Source: Caproiciproducens galactitolivorans
GTDB lineage: Bacteria; Bacillota; Clostridia; Oscillospirales; Acutalibacteraceae
Length of the DNA stretch: 64,000 nt
Direction: 5' to 3'
Assembly: GCF_004768785.1 (NCBI RefSeq)
Contig: NZ_SRMQ01000009.1
Span: 1-64,000 of the forward strand
The notes under the pieces are model-generated. The model did no database searches and had not been told where the DNA came from. It saw nothing but the letters and a program-made list of their open reading frames with translations. Made by a program: the position numbers and the translations under genes. Below are positions 1 through 9,770 of this stretch, piece by piece. Position 1 is the first letter of the stretch, and the number at the start of each line of letters is the position of its first letter.

Positions 1-269
1 TTCACACGATCAAGCCGATTGACCGCGAGATTATCGTGAAAGCGGCGCAGGAAACCGGGAAGATCATCACGGTGGAAGAGCACAGCGTGATCGGCGGGCT
101 TGGCGAAGCGGTTTGCAGCGTGGTGGCCGAGGAATACCCGATCCCGGTCATGAAGCTCGGCGTGAACGATGTGTACGGCCATTCCGGCCCGGCGGCGGAT
201 CTCCTCGACGAGTTCGGGCTCAGCACCCGCCATATTGCGGAGGCAGTAAAGAAATTTCTCAAAAAATAA
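1..269 (+). CDS. Transketolase C-terminal subunit, 3' end only
   Basis: The reading frame is open from base 3 and ends at 269, giving the last 88 residues of a protein that begins before the window. Segments such as TIKPID, GGLGEAVCSVVAE and GVNDVYGHSGP match the C-terminal domain of transketolase-like enzymes. The length and ending fit the separate C-terminal subunit of split transketolases in Firmicutes, which moves two-carbon units between sugar phosphates in the pentose phosphate pathway. A C-terminal piece of DXP synthase is less likely from the ending. A GC-rich palindrome follows the stop codon. Confidence 0.8.
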   Translation, partial: HTIKPIDREIIVKAAQETGKIITVEEHSVIGGLGEAVCSVVAEEYPIPVMKLGVNDVYGHSGPAADLLDEFGLSTRHIAEAVKKFLKK

Positions 270-286
270 GCATTTCCTTTAATAAG

Positions 287-311
287 GGGCGGCCGGAAAT
301 TCCGGCCGCCC
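287..311 (+). terminator. GC-rich hairpin after transketolase
   Basis: A 12-bp perfect inverted repeat (287-298 with 300-311) lies just after the transketolase stop codon. Only a short T-rich stretch follows, so termination efficiency is uncertain. Confidence 0.55.
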
Positions 312-317
312 TTCATA

Positions 318-346
318 TTGTTTGCGATTTGAAAATATGATAGAAT
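318..346 (+). promoter_or_regulatory. Putative sigma-A promoter for thrE-like pair
   Basis: TTGTTT (318-323), a 17-bp spacer and TAGAAT (341-346) sit about 36 bp before the exporter gene. The -35 is weak and the call rests on position and spacing. Confidence 0.4.
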
Positions 347-381
347 AAGGCAAAGTTCAGAAGGATAAAAGGGTGTTGCGA

Positions 382-1146
382 ATGAATTACGACGAGCTGA
401 TTACGCTGACCACCGACGTGGGCAGCCTTCTGCTTTCAAACGGAGCGGAAATCTATCGCGTAGAGGAGTCCATGCAGCGTATTTTTCGTGCCTATGGGGT
501 GAATACGGGTGAAATTTTCGCGATTCCCACCTGTATTAACGTTACTATTGTTACACCCGAGGGCAGGCCAGTTACCCTGATCCGCCGGATTCCTGTCCGC
601 AGCACCAACCTTGACCGTGTGGAAAGGGGCAATGCCCTTTGCCGCCGCATTTGCAGCGAGCGGCCCGATTTTAAGACGGTTCGCCGTGAATTGGCCCAGA
701 TTGAGCACCGGCCTGTTTACGGGCTGGGGTTCCAAATTGTCATGTTCGCGCTGGTCGCATTTTTCTTTACGCTTTTTTTCGGCGGTAATTTTTCAGACGC
801 ATTCTGCTCTATGTTTTGCGGCGCGGTAATCAAAATCGTCTGCCATTTTATGAATAAGTTCGACGCCAATCCTTTTTTTGTGAACATGGTTTCCAGCTTT
901 GCCGCTGCCGCGCTGGTTATGTATGCCGCGCAGTTCGACATGGCACTGAATATTGATAAGGTGATTATCGGCGCCTTGATGAACCTGGTTCCCGGCATTG
1001 CTATCACCAGTTTCATGCGCGACATTATCGCCGGGGACCTGATGGCGGGGCTGATCCGCTTTACCGAGAGCATGCTGGTGGCTACGGCGATTGCCATTGG
1101 GGCGGGTATCGCGCTGACTTTGTCGCGCATGATTTGGGGGGTGTGA
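382..1146 (+). CDS. ThrE-like threonine/serine exporter, N-terminal subunit
   Basis: This is an integral membrane protein of about 254 residues. It has a soluble N-terminal half (ThrE/DUF1212 type, with LLLSNGAEIYRVEESMQRI) and about five hydrophobic segments in the C-terminal half. The family is linked to export of threonine and serine. A second small gene encoding the ThrE C-terminal module starts 3 bases after the stop codon, so this looks like a split ThrE exporter of two subunits. ATG at 382 has AAAAGGG eight bases upstream. An in-frame GTG at 373 with AGAAGGA is an alternative start. Substrate is inferred from the family only. Confidence 0.8.
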   Translation: MNYDELITLTTDVGSLLLSNGAEIYRVEESMQRIFRAYGVNTGEIFAIPTCINVTIVTPEGRPVTLIRRIPVRSTNLDRVERGNALCRRICSERPDFKTVRRELAQIEHRPVYGLGFQIVMFALVAFFFTLFFGGNFSDAFCSMFCGAVIKIVCHFMNKFDANPFFVNMVSSFAAAALVMYAAQFDMALNIDKVIIGALMNLVPGIAITSFMRDIIAGDLMAGLIRFTESMLVATAIAIGAGIALTLSRMIWGV

Positions 1147-1149
1147 GAA

Positions 1150-1590
1150 ATGACGGATTTTATCCCCTGCATTTGGGCTTTTCTCGCCTGTATCCCCTTT
1201 GGGGCGGTTATGAACCTGCGTGGAAAAACATTGCTTTTCGCCTCGCTCGGCGGTGGGATCGGTTGGTTTTTCTACCTTTTCAGCAATCCCCTTCAGAATG
1301 ATATTATGCAGTATTTTGTCGCAACCATCGCCATCTCCGTTTATTCGGAGATTATGGCGCGGCTATTTAAAATGCCGGTTACGGGCTTCCTGCTTGCGGC
1401 CATGCTACCCATGGTTCCCGGCGGCGGCATCTATTACACTATGGAATACTGCGTAATCGGGAACAATGAAATGTTTATTGAAACGGGAATCCATACATTG
1501 GGCATTGCCGGGGCGCTCGCTGTGGGAACGCTTCTTGTTTCGTCCCTTGTGCGGCTCTGGCACATCGTTACGCAGGGAAGGAAAATATAA
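1150..1590 (+). CDS. ThrE-like exporter, C-terminal subunit (DUF3815 type)
   Basis: This is a 146-residue, almost wholly hydrophobic protein with four to five membrane segments. The conserved stretch AAMLPMVPGGGIYYT is typical of the ThrE C-terminal module. It is translationally coupled to the preceding ThrE-like subunit, with a 3-base gap, and the two probably assemble into one amino acid exporter in the cytoplasmic membrane. No cargo is evident from the sequence. Confidence 0.8.
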   Translation: MTDFIPCIWAFLACIPFGAVMNLRGKTLLFASLGGGIGWFFYLFSNPLQNDIMQYFVATIAISVYSEIMARLFKMPVTGFLLAAMLPMVPGGGIYYTMEYCVIGNNEMFIETGIHTLGIAGALAVGTLLVSSLVRLWHIVTQGRKI

Positions 1591-1778
1591 TAAAAAATTA
1601 TGTACTTTCATAGTAAACTTTGACGATTTTACGATGTCTTCACAGGTGTAAAATGGAAGGCCGCTATTCCCTAATGCCCGGGTATGTGCTATAATAAAAC
1701 GGATATTATGAAAGCAAGCCGCAGGAAGGGCAGAGCTTTGGCGGCAGAAAAAAGAGCCGGATATAGGAGCGTTTTCAA

Positions 1779-2294
1779 ATGGTCATACTCGGAATTGATC
1801 CCGGCTATGCGATTGTGGGCTACGGCGTTATCCGCGCACAGCGCGGGCGCTATCAGCCGCTGGAGCATGGTGCGGTTGTTACAAAGGCGGGCGAGGATTT
1901 TAACCGCCGGCTTGAGGTGATTTATGATTCGCTCACGAAGGTGATGAACCAATGGAAACCGGAGGCCGCAGCGATTGAAAAGCTGTACTTCCAAAACAAC
2001 CAGAAAACGGCGATCGGGGTTGCGGAAGCAAGGGGTGTTATCCTTTTAGCGGCGCAGAAAGCCGGAATTGAAGTCTTTGAATATACGCCCTTACAGGTAA
2101 AAATGGCCGTTACCGGCTACGGGCAGGCTCTGAAACCGCAGGTAATGGAAATGACGCGCAGGCTTCTGTGCCTGAAGGAAATGCCGAAACCGGACGATAC
2201 CGCGGACGCGCTTGCCATGGCGATCTGCCACGGTCAGGCGGCCGGTTCGGCTTTAAGGCGAAACCTTCTGAAACGTACGGACTGTTTTAAATAA
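1779..2294 (+). CDS. ruvC: Holliday junction resolvase RuvC
   Basis: 171 residues, the usual RuvC length. It cleaves Holliday junctions symmetrically after RuvAB branch migration. The four catalytic acids are visible: D7 in LGIDPG, E67 in AIEKLYF, and D140 and D143 in KPDDTADALA. ruvA and ruvB follow on the same strand, giving the ruvCAB order. A TATAAT at 1690-1695 upstream is a plausible -10 without a good -35. Start ATG at 1779 precedes the invariant first strand directly. Confidence 0.96.
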   Translation: MVILGIDPGYAIVGYGVIRAQRGRYQPLEHGAVVTKAGEDFNRRLEVIYDSLTKVMNQWKPEAAAIEKLYFQNNQKTAIGVAEARGVILLAAQKAGIEVFEYTPLQVKMAVTGYGQALKPQVMEMTRRLLCLKEMPKPDDTADALAMAICHGQAAGSALRRNLLKRTDCFK

Positions 2295-2328
2295 GAAAAG
2301 ACCGGATGGGCCGGTTACGGGAGAAAAG

Positions 2329-2931
2329 ATGTTTTACAGTATAAAAGGAATTTTAACGCATATGGAACCCGGTGTTGCCGTGGTAGAGTGCGGCGGGATC
2401 GGGTTTAAATGCCTGACATCGCTCAGCACCCAGCGCGCGCTGCCCAAAATCGGGGAGCAGGTTCTGCTGTACACGCACTTGAATGTGCGCGAGGATGCGC
2501 TGGATTTGTTTGGCTTTGCAACGCTGAGGGAGCTTAACTGCTTTAAAATGCTTACGGGAGTGAGCGGCGTAGGGCCGAAGGTTGGTTTGGCAATCCTTTC
2601 CGAACTGACTCCGGAACAGGTCGCTGCGGCGGTGGCGACCGGGGACAGCAAGGCACTTACCCGCGCAAACGGCGTGGGACCAAAACTGGCGCAGCGCATT
2701 GCCCTTGAACTGAAGGATAAAGTGAAAGGTTTGCAGACGGGGTCGGCCGGTTTTGCACCTGCGGGCCCGGTTTCCGCCGCGGCAAACGCGGATGCGGCGG
2801 TGAATGCGCTGACGGTGCTTGGCTATTCGCCCACAGAGGCCGCTGCGGTGGTGGCGGGATTTGATTCGGCTCTTCCCGTGGAGGAACTGATCCGCCTGTC
2901 GCTGAAAGCAATGGGCGGCGGCATGAAATAA
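2329..2931 (+). CDS. ruvA: Holliday junction DNA helicase subunit RuvA
   Basis: 200 residues. It contains the N-terminal OB fold, two helix-hairpin-helix motifs (GVSGVGPKVG and ANGVGPKLAQ) and a C-terminal domain that contacts RuvB. The linker is Ala/Gly-rich (about residues 140-155). RuvA tetramers hold the four-way junction and load the RuvB motor. The gene lies 34 bp after ruvC and 49 bp before ruvB in what appears to be one transcript. Confidence 0.96.
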   Translation: MFYSIKGILTHMEPGVAVVECGGIGFKCLTSLSTQRALPKIGEQVLLYTHLNVREDALDLFGFATLRELNCFKMLTGVSGVGPKVGLAILSELTPEQVAAAVATGDSKALTRANGVGPKLAQRIALELKDKVKGLQTGSAGFAPAGPVSAAANADAAVNALTVLGYSPTEAAAVVAGFDSALPVEELIRLSLKAMGGGMK

Positions 2932-2980
2932 AGAATGATCAAAGAGGGAATCCCCTTTTTCAAGGAGGGAGAACCGGAAA

Positions 2981-4039
2981 TTGAATTACGATGAAAACAC
3001 AAGTGATTACGATTTTGAAAACCGGATGGTTGCGCCGGAGTACGTTCCCGAGGACGCCGAGGTTGAAAACCCTCTGCGCCCGAAGGTGCTTTCAGAATAT
3101 ATCGGGCAGCAAAAGGTGAAGGAAAACCTTGCGATCTTTATTGAAGCGGCAAAGCAGCGGAAAGAATCGCTGGATCACGTGCTGCTTTACGGCCCGCCGG
3201 GACTGGGAAAGACCACTCTTGCGGGGATTATCGCAAACGAGCTGAATGTGAACCTTCGCATTACGTCCGGACCTGCAATTGAAAAGCCGGGGGATCTGGC
3301 TGCCTTGTTAACGAACCTGAACCCGGGCGATGTTCTGTTTATCGACGAAGTGCACCGCCTGTCGCGGAGCGTGGAGGAAATCCTTTACCCTGCGATGGAG
3401 GACTACGCACTAGATATTATTACTGGGAAGGGGCAGATGGCGGCTTCTTATCATCTGCCGCTTCCAAAGTTTACGCTGGTCGGTGCGACCACCCGCGCCG
3501 GGCAGCTTTCCGCGCCTTTGCGCGACCGCTTCGGCGTTGTGCTCCGGCTTGAGATGTATTCCCCGCAGGAACTGGCGCAGATTGTTACCCGGAGCGCAAG
3601 TATTCTGGATATCCCTATTGAACCGGACGGCGCTCTAGAAATTGCTTCGCGTTCGCGCGGCACGCCGCGTATTGCCAACCGGCTTTTGAAGCGCGTGCGC
3701 GATTTTGCACAGGTTATCAGCGGCGGCGTCATTACGTATGAGTCCGCGAAAGAGGGCTTGGACCGGTTGGAGATTGACGAAATCGGCCTGGATGCGAACG
3801 ACCGGCGCATGCTGAACGCGCTGATTAAATTTTACAAGGGCGGCCCGGTCGGGCTGGAAACCCTTGCGGCTGCGATCGGCGAAGAAGCTGTTACCCTTGA
3901 GGATATCTACGAACCCTATCTGATGCAAATTGGATTTTTAAACCGGACCCCGCGCGGCCGATGTGCCACGCAAGCGGCGTATCTGCATTTGGGGTTAACC
4001 CCGGCTTCCTGTGAGGATGGTCAGCAGAAGCTGTTCTAA
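2981..4039 (+). CDS. ruvB: Holliday junction branch migration ATPase RuvB
   Basis: 352 residues. Walker A GPPGLGKT is at residues 71-78 and Walker B is LFIDEVHRL. The C-terminal winged helix ends in the family motif NRTPRGR. The start is TTG at 2981, placed after a strong AAGGAGGGAG, which gives an N-terminal acidic extension before the conserved [13 protein letters not shown]. It forms the hexameric motor that drives branch migration with RuvA. Confidence 0.96.
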   Translation: MNYDENTSDYDFENRMVAPEYVPEDAEVENPLRPKVLSEYIGQQKVKENLAIFIEAAKQRKESLDHVLLYGPPGLGKTTLAGIIANELNVNLRITSGPAIEKPGDLAALLTNLNPGDVLFIDEVHRLSRSVEEILYPAMEDYALDIITGKGQMAASYHLPLPKFTLVGATTRAGQLSAPLRDRFGVVLRLEMYSPQELAQIVTRSASILDIPIEPDGALEIASRSRGTPRIANRLLKRVRDFAQVISGGVITYESAKEGLDRLEIDEIGLDANDRRMLNALIKFYKGGPVGLETLAAAIGEEAVTLEDIYEPYLMQIGFLNRTPRGRCATQAAYLHLGLTPASCEDGQQKLF

Positions 4040-4123
4040 TCCATAGAAAATACTGGTTCCCGGCGGCGGAAAAAGTTGCCGCTTTCAAATTTATATTTAT
4101 CAATAATGGGAGTTGTTCATAGT

Positions 4124-5473
4124 ATGGGAAGACTTTTTGGTACAGACGGCGTCAGAGGAATTGCAAACAGCGAGCTGACCTGCGAAATGGCGATGAACAT
4201 CGGCCGCGCGGCCGCTATGGTGCTGACCGATAACAACCGCCGCCACCCCAAGATCCTGATCGGAAAGGATACGCGCCTTTCTTCCGATATGTTGGAAAGC
4301 GCCATAACCGCGGGGCTTTGCTCCGTCGGCGCAAATGTTGTGCAGCTCGGCGTTGTCCCAACCCCGGCGGTCGCTTATCTGGTTGGAAAATACAAGGCGG
4401 ACGCGGGCGTAATGTTAACCGCCAGCCATAACCCCTGTGAATTTAACGGGATTAAAATTTTCAGTGGCGACGGCTACAAGCTTCCGGACGCGCTGGAGGA
4501 GCAGATCGAAGCGATCGTGCTCGACCATGCGCAGAAGCCGGCCTGCCCGATCGGCGGCGATATCGGTAGCGTGTCGGTGGCGGAGAATACCGTGCGCGAT
4601 TATGTAGATCATATTAAAAGTACCGTCCCCTTTGCGCTGGACGGCATGAAAATCGGCATTGATTGCGCAAACGGTTCCGCAAGCCGTACGGCGGAACTGC
4701 TGTTTACCGAGCTGGGCGCCGAATGCCATATGCTGGCGAACCAGCCGAACGGAGTAAATGTGAATGAAAACTGCGGCTCCACCCATATCGAAAGCCTGAT
4801 GACCTTTGTAAAGGAAAATCATCTGGACGCGGGCGTTGCGTTTGACGGTGACGCGGATCGCTGCCTTGCGGTCGATGAAAAGGGCCAGCTGGTGGACGGC
4901 GATTATCTGATGGCAATCTGTGCCGCGGATCTGAAAAGCCGCGGCAAGCTGAATAAAAACACCGTGGTCGGCACAATCATGACAAATATGGGCTTTAACC
5001 GCTTTTGCGACGACAACGGCTTGAAATTTTCCGCCACAAAGGTCGGCGACCGTTACGTGCTGGAGGAAATGCTTCTCGAAGGCTACAACTTTGGCGGCGA
5101 ACAGAGCGGGCATATCATCTTCCTTGATTTTGCGACAACGGGCGACGGAGAATTGACCGCCGCGCAACTTTTGAGCATCGTACACCGCAGGGGGGCGAAG
5201 CTTTCGAGCCTTGCCACCCTGATGACGCGCTACCCGCAGGTTATGGTCAATGTAGGCGTCAGCGCGGAGGGCAAGCTTCGTTTCTATACTGATGATAAGG
5301 TAAAGGAATCGATCGATAAAGCAAAGAAGAAGCTGGGCGAAAACGGCCGCGTCGTCGTGCGCCCCTCCGGAACGGAACCGCTGCTCCGCGTTATGATCGA
5401 GGGCGAGGATCCGGATTATATTAGTGCGCTGGCGAATTCCGTAGCCGACGTGATTCGGGAAAGACTGGCGTAA
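4124..5473 (+). CDS. glmM: Phosphoglucosamine mutase GlmM
   Basis: 449 residues, starting at ATG 4124 with the canonical MGRLFGTDGVRG. It interconverts glucosamine-6-phosphate and glucosamine-1-phosphate for UDP-GlcNAc and cell wall synthesis. The active-site serine S101 lies in TASHNP, the metal loop is DGDADR, the sugar loop GEQSGH and the phosphate-binding loop RPSGTEP. The open frame extends upstream to 4076, but those codons are not conserved. It lies between ruvB and a methyltransferase gene. Confidence 0.96.
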   Translation: MGRLFGTDGVRGIANSELTCEMAMNIGRAAAMVLTDNNRRHPKILIGKDTRLSSDMLESAITAGLCSVGANVVQLGVVPTPAVAYLVGKYKADAGVMLTASHNPCEFNGIKIFSGDGYKLPDALEEQIEAIVLDHAQKPACPIGGDIGSVSVAENTVRDYVDHIKSTVPFALDGMKIGIDCANGSASRTAELLFTELGAECHMLANQPNGVNVNENCGSTHIESLMTFVKENHLDAGVAFDGDADRCLAVDEKGQLVDGDYLMAICAADLKSRGKLNKNTVVGTIMTNMGFNRFCDDNGLKFSATKVGDRYVLEEMLLEGYNFGGEQSGHIIFLDFATTGDGELTAAQLLSIVHRRGAKLSSLATLMTRYPQVMVNVGVSAEGKLRFYTDDKVKESIDKAKKKLGENGRVVVRPSGTEPLLRVMIEGEDPDYISALANSVADVIRERLA

Positions 5474-5506
5474 TAAGGCGGAATCAAAGAAAAAGTAGGT
5501 ATCAAA

Positions 5507-6370
5507 TTGAGAACTGCAAACTGGAAGGATTATGAACTGATCGACACATCCGCGGGCGAAAGGCTGGAACGGTGGGGAAATGTCATCCTCATCCGGCCCG
5601 ACCCGCAGATTATCTGGAATACGCCGAAGGACGACCCGCTGTGGCGCGGGGCAAACGCCCGGTACAACCGCTCGTCCACCGGTGGCGGAAGCTGGCAGGA
5701 AATGAAAAAAGTACCGCCAATGTGGAAAATCCAGTACGGCGAGCTGACGTTCCAGCTCAAGACCATGGGCTTTAAGCATACGGGCATTTTTCCGGAGCAG
5801 GCCGTGAACTGGGATTTTGTAATGAAGAAAATCCAAAGCGCCAACCGTCCGGTAAAAGTACTGAACTTGTTCGGCTACACCGGTGCGGCAACCCTTGCCT
5901 GCTTAAAGGCGGGGGCGTCGGTCTGCCATGTGGACGCGTCCAAAGGAATGGTTGCCTGGGCGAAGGAGAACGCCGCCGCTTCCGGCCTTTCCGACTGCCC
6001 TGTGCGCTGGCTGGTTGACGACTGCGTTAAATTTGTGCAGAGGGAGCACCGGCGAGGAAATACGTACGACGGCATTATTATGGATCCGCCCTCCTACGGG
6101 CGCGGCCCGAACGGCGAAGTGTGGAAGCTGGAGGAACAGCTTTACTCGCTGGTGGAGCTATGCGTTCCGATCCTTTCGGAACATCCGCTGTTCTTCCTTT
6201 TAAACTCCTATACGACGGGGCTGTCCCCGGCGGTTATGGAATACCTTCTGGGCGTGCTGATTCAGAAAAAATTCGGAGGCCGGATTTCGTCGGACGAAAT
6301 CGGACTGCCGGTTACCCGGAGCGGGCTGGTTCTTCCCTGCGGAAGCACCGCGATCTGGGAGAGCCGATAA
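5507..6370 (+). CDS. Class I SAM-dependent methyltransferase, rRNA MTase-like
   Basis: 287 residues. The SAM-binding motif [15 protein letters not shown] and the catalytic-type motif [12 protein letters not shown] resemble the RlmI/RlmK group of 23S rRNA cytosine or guanine methyltransferases. The protein lacks the N-terminal PUA domain typical of RlmI. The start is TTG at 5507. It is followed after 23 bp by the ecfA1 gene. The RNA target cannot be told from the sequence. Confidence 0.75.
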   Translation: MRTANWKDYELIDTSAGERLERWGNVILIRPDPQIIWNTPKDDPLWRGANARYNRSSTGGGSWQEMKKVPPMWKIQYGELTFQLKTMGFKHTGIFPEQAVNWDFVMKKIQSANRPVKVLNLFGYTGAATLACLKAGASVCHVDASKGMVAWAKENAAASGLSDCPVRWLVDDCVKFVQREHRRGNTYDGIIMDPPSYGRGPNGEVWKLEEQLYSLVELCVPILSEHPLFFLLNSYTTGLSPAVMEYLLGVLIQKKFGGRISSDEIGLPVTRSGLVLPCGSTAIWESR

Positions 6371-6393
6371 ACGAGAAACAGGTAGGATTTGGA

Positions 6394-7269
6394 ATGGATT
6401 ATATCAATGCGGAAAATATCACTTTCAGCTATGACGAACCGGAAGCCGCCGAGCGCCACGAGGTGCTCCGCGGCGTTTCGCTGGGAATCCGCAAGGGCGA
6501 ATTCGTAGCGCTTTTAGGGCATAACGGTTCGGGAAAATCCACAATCGCGAAAACCTTTAACGCCATGCTGTTGCCGAGCGGCGGAAAGGTATATGTTGAT
6601 AAAATGGATACGCAGGACGAAAGTGTCCTTTATGAAATCCGCCGCCGCGTCGGCCTTGTGTTACAGAATCCGGACAATCAGCTTGTTGCGAGCGTGGTTG
6701 AGGAGGACGTGGCCTTTGGGCCCGAAAACCTGGGCATTCCTCCGGAGGAAATCCGCCGCAGGGTGGACGAAGCCTTGAAAGCGGTGGAAATGTACGATTT
6801 CCGGCTGAACGCGCCGTACAAGCTGTCCGGCGGCCAGAAACAGCGTATTGCCATCGCGGGCATCATCGCCATGCAGCCGGACTGCATCGTGCTGGACGAG
6901 CCTACCGCCATGCTTGACCCGCGCGGGCGTACGGAAGTTCTAGACACACTCCACAAGCTGAACAGGGAAAAAGGAATTACCATTGTTTTAATTACGCATT
7001 ATATGGACGAGGCCGTACAGGCCGGCCGGGTTATCGTGATGGACAGCGGCCGCATCCTCACAGAAGGATCCCCCCAAGAGGTGTTTTCACAGGTGGAACT
7101 GCTGAAAAAGCATCAGCTGGATGTACCGCAGGTAACGGAACTGGCTTATCGTTTAAAGGCGGTCGGATTTGATTTGCCGGGTTGTCCGCTGACGATTGAG
7201 GAATGTGTCGCGGCGCTGGAACCGCTTTTAAAGAAAGCTACAGTAGGAGAAGCTTATGGCGATCATTGA
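6394..7269 (+). CDS. ecfA1: ECF transporter ATPase EcfA1
   Basis: 291 residues. It has Walker [11 protein letters not shown]-loop LQNPDNQLV, signature LSGGQKQR and Walker [14 protein letters not shown]. It is one of two ATPases of the general energy-coupling factor module that serves several vitamin-binding S components. The open frame reaches back to 6121, but ATG 6394 is preceded by GGTAGGA and starts the conserved domain. It overlaps ecfA2 by 14 bases, so translation is coupled. Confidence 0.93.
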   Translation: MDYINAENITFSYDEPEAAERHEVLRGVSLGIRKGEFVALLGHNGSGKSTIAKTFNAMLLPSGGKVYVDKMDTQDESVLYEIRRRVGLVLQNPDNQLVASVVEEDVAFGPENLGIPPEEIRRRVDEALKAVEMYDFRLNAPYKLSGGQKQRIAIAGIIAMQPDCIVLDEPTAMLDPRGRTEVLDTLHKLNREKGITIVLITHYMDEAVQAGRVIVMDSGRILTEGSPQEVFSQVELLKKHQLDVPQVTELAYRLKAVGFDLPGCPLTIEECVAALEPLLKKATVGEAYGDH

Positions 7270-8122
7270 AACAAAGAATTTAACCTATACCTACGGACAG
7301 GGAACGCCGTTCCAGAAGACTGCGGTTGAAAATATAAATATCGCAATTAAGCAAGGTGAGTTTATCGGCGTTATCGGGCATACCGGTTCGGGAAAATCCA
7401 CTTTGATTCAACAGTTGAACGGCCTTCTGCGCCCGACAAGCGGTACGGTGCTCCTGAACGGGAAAGACATCTGGGAGGATCCGAAGAAAATCCGCAGCGT
7501 ACGTTTCAAGGTGGGGATGGTGTTCCAGTACCCGGAGCATCAGCTCTTTGAAGAAACCGTACTGAAGGATATTGCGTTCGGTCCGGGAAACATGGGGCTG
7601 GGCAAGGACGAAATTCTGAAACGGGCGCGCGCGGCCGCCGAATTTGTCGGGCTAAAAGAGGAACTGCTTGAAAAAAGCCCGTTTGAGCTTTCGGGCGGGG
7701 AGAAGCGCCGCGTGGCGATCGCCGGCGTGATTGCCATGGACCCGGATGTCCTGATTCTGGACGAGCCCACGGCGGGGCTTGACCCGCGCGGCCGTGACGT
7801 GCTGTTAAGCCAGATTGTCACCTATCATAAAACGCGGCACAATACGATCCTGCTGGTATCCCACAGCATGGAAGATATCGCCCGCACAGCGGATCGCGTG
7901 CTTGTGATGAATGCCGGCCATGCGGCGATGTTTGATACAACTGAAAACGTGTTCGCGTGCGACCGGGAGCTGGAAAAAATGGGGCTTCGCGTACCGCAGA
8001 TAACAAAAATCATGGCGGTACTGAAGGCGAAGGGGTACCCGGTGGGAACCGCCCTGACGGTCGAGCAGGCTTTAAAAGAATTGATACCGCTTTTGGGAAA
8101 GGGGAACCGGAACCATGATTAG
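7256..8122 (+). CDS. ecfA2: ECF transporter ATPase EcfA2
   Basis: 288 residues. It has Walker [19 protein letters not shown] after the Q-loop, signature LSGGEKRR and Walker [14 protein letters not shown]. It pairs with EcfA1 as the heterodimeric motor. Overlaps of 14 bases upstream and 8 bases downstream tie ecfA1-ecfA2-ecfT together. The C-terminal extension includes the helices EcfA proteins use for dimer contact. Confidence 0.93.
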   Translation: MAIIETKNLTYTYGQGTPFQKTAVENINIAIKQGEFIGVIGHTGSGKSTLIQQLNGLLRPTSGTVLLNGKDIWEDPKKIRSVRFKVGMVFQYPEHQLFEETVLKDIAFGPGNMGLGKDEILKRARAAAEFVGLKEELLEKSPFELSGGEKRRVAIAGVIAMDPDVLILDEPTAGLDPRGRDVLLSQIVTYHKTRHNTILLVSHSMEDIARTADRVLVMNAGHAAMFDTTENVFACDRELEKMGLRVPQITKIMAVLKAKGYPVGTALTVEQALKELIPLLGKGNRNHD

Positions 8123-8930
8123 GGATATTACGCTCGGTCAATATATTCCGGGAAAATCTTTTATTCACCGCCTTGACCCGCGTGTGAAAATTATTATTAC
8201 CTTTGTTTATATTGTATTTATTTTTGTCGCTTCAAACTTCGAAGGGCTGCTGACGATGTCGGTGCTGATTCTCGGTATTCTTCTCTTGTCTGGCGTACCG
8301 CTCAGCCAGTATTTCAAGAGCTTGAAAGCGATTTTATTCGTTGTGATCTTTACTTCCGTCCTGAACCTGTTTTACGGGAGCGGAAACGTGCTGTGGAGCT
8401 GGGGGGGTATCCAGATTACCTCAGGCGGGGTGGCCAACGCGGTCTTTGTTACCATCCGCATCATCAGCCTGATTCTGTTTAGCTCCGTCCTGACGTTTAC
8501 CACGTCCCCGACCGAGCTAACCGACGCGCTGGAGCGGATTATGAAGCCGCTGAAGTTGCTGCACGTCAAGGTGCATGAAATCGCCATGATGATGACGATT
8601 GCGCTGCGCTTTGTACCCACCCTTCTGGAAGAAACCGATAAAATCATGAGTGCGCAGAAGGCAAGGGGCGCCGACATGGAAAGCGGCGGGCTCATGCAGC
8701 GCATCCGGGCGCTCATCCCGATTTTGATTCCGCTTTTCGTTTCGTCGTTCCGGCGGGCATATGACCTTGCCATGGCCATGGAATGCCGGTGTTACCACGG
8801 CGGCGAGGGCCGAACCAAAATGAAGGTGCTGCATGCAACGTCGTTGGACGCGGTGGCGGTTGTTGTTTCAATGGTTGTCTGTGCGGCGGTTGTTGCCTGC
8901 AACCTGTATTTTCCGGCGGTTCTGCATTAA
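8115..8930 (+). CDS. ecfT: ECF transporter transmembrane subunit EcfT
   Basis: 271 residues with five to six membrane segments. Two coupling-helix motifs bind the ATPases: AQKARGAD and AMECRCYHGGEG. The second has Cys-Arg-Cys where Ala-Arg-Gly is common. No S component is encoded nearby, as expected for a shared (group II) ECF module whose S components are scattered. A second ECF system with its own A and T genes is at 29.2-32.5 kb. Confidence 0.92.
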   Translation: MIRDITLGQYIPGKSFIHRLDPRVKIIITFVYIVFIFVASNFEGLLTMSVLILGILLLSGVPLSQYFKSLKAILFVVIFTSVLNLFYGSGNVLWSWGGIQITSGGVANAVFVTIRIISLILFSSVLTFTTSPTELTDALERIMKPLKLLHVKVHEIAMMMTIALRFVPTLLEETDKIMSAQKARGADMESGGLMQRIRALIPILIPLFVSSFRRAYDLAMAMECRCYHGGEGRTKMKVLHATSLDAVAVVVSMVVCAAVVACNLYFPAVLH

Positions 8931-8949
8931 TTTATGGTTTATTTAAGAT

Positions 8950-8975
8950 CTGTTCAAATACTGGAACAGTTTTTT
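8950..8975 (+). terminator. Intrinsic terminator after ecfT
   Basis: A 6-bp stem (8950-8955 with 8964-8969) is followed by six T residues (8970-8975), 19 bp after the ecfT stop codon. The stem is short, so termination is probably partial. Confidence 0.6.
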
Positions 8976-9020
8976 CGGTAGAATGGCGTCCTGGACAAAA
9001 TTTCAGAGAGGAGCGGTGTT

Positions 9021-9770
9021 ATGCGGAACCTTCTGCTGACCATTTGTTACGACGGCTCGGGCTATCACGGCTGGCAGATCCAGCAGAACGCCGTTTCCGT
9101 TCAGCAGGTATTTCAGGAAGCCCTTGTCCGGGTGCTTCATGAAAAACCGGATATTAAGGGCTGCAGCCGTACGGATTCGTTCGTGCATGCCCGGGAATAC
9201 TGCGTCAGCCTTAAAACAGAGCATACCATTCCCTGCGCGCGGCTTTTGGGCGCGCTGAACCATTTCCTTCCCGAGGATATCGCGGTGCTGGACTGCCGGG
9301 AGGTTTCGCCCGACTTTCACGCGCGTTATTCCTGCATCGGCAAGGAATATGTTTACCAAATCTGGAACAATCCTGTACGCAACCCCTTTTTGAATCACCG
9401 TGCGCTGCATTACTGGTATGCGCTTGACTTGGACAAGCTTAACAAAGCCGCTGCCCACTTTTTGGGGGCGCATGATTTCAGCTCGTTCTGCACAATGGAC
9501 GCGCGTGAACGCGGGAATTTTGTCCGTACGATTACGAAAGCGGAGTGTGCGCGGGAAGGCGACATGGTTACCTTTACGGTAGCTGCCGACGGTTTTCTTT
9601 ACAATATGGTCCGTATAATGGTGGGAACCCTTCTGCGTGTGGCGCAGGGCAAGCTTCAGCCGGAGGATATCCCCCGGATTATCGAAGCCAAAGACCGCAA
9701 AGCAGCCGGGCCGACCGCGCCGCCCTGCGGCCTGTATTTAAATCATGTTTATTATGAGGATGTGAAGTGA
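9021..9770 (+). CDS. truA: tRNA pseudouridine(38-40) synthase TruA
   Basis: 249 residues. The catalytic aspartate D52 lies in GCSRTDSFVHA. Also visible are the family segments YDGSGYHGWQIQ near the start and DGFLYNMVRIMVGTL near the C terminus. TruA modifies the anticodon stem-loop of many tRNAs. The RBS GAGAGGAG precedes ATG 9021. The next gene overlaps the stop codon by 4 bases. Confidence 0.95.
   Translation: MRNLLLTICYDGSGYHGWQIQQNAVSVQQVFQEALVRVLHEKPDIKGCSRTDSFVHAREYCVSLKTEHTIPCARLLGALNHFLPEDIAVLDCREVSPDFHARYSCIGKEYVYQIWNNPVRNPFLNHRALHYWYALDLDKLNKAAAHFLGAHDFSSFCTMDARERGNFVRTITKAECAREGDMVTFTVAADGFLYNMVRIMVGTLLRVAQGKLQPEDIPRIIEAKDRKAAGPTAPPCGLYLNHVYYEDVK

Noticed and set aside
4415-5836. 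473-codon open frame on the minus strand
   Set aside because: It is antisense to glmM and the methyltransferase gene, has no recognisable domain or ribosome site, and is explained by the codon bias of the real genes.
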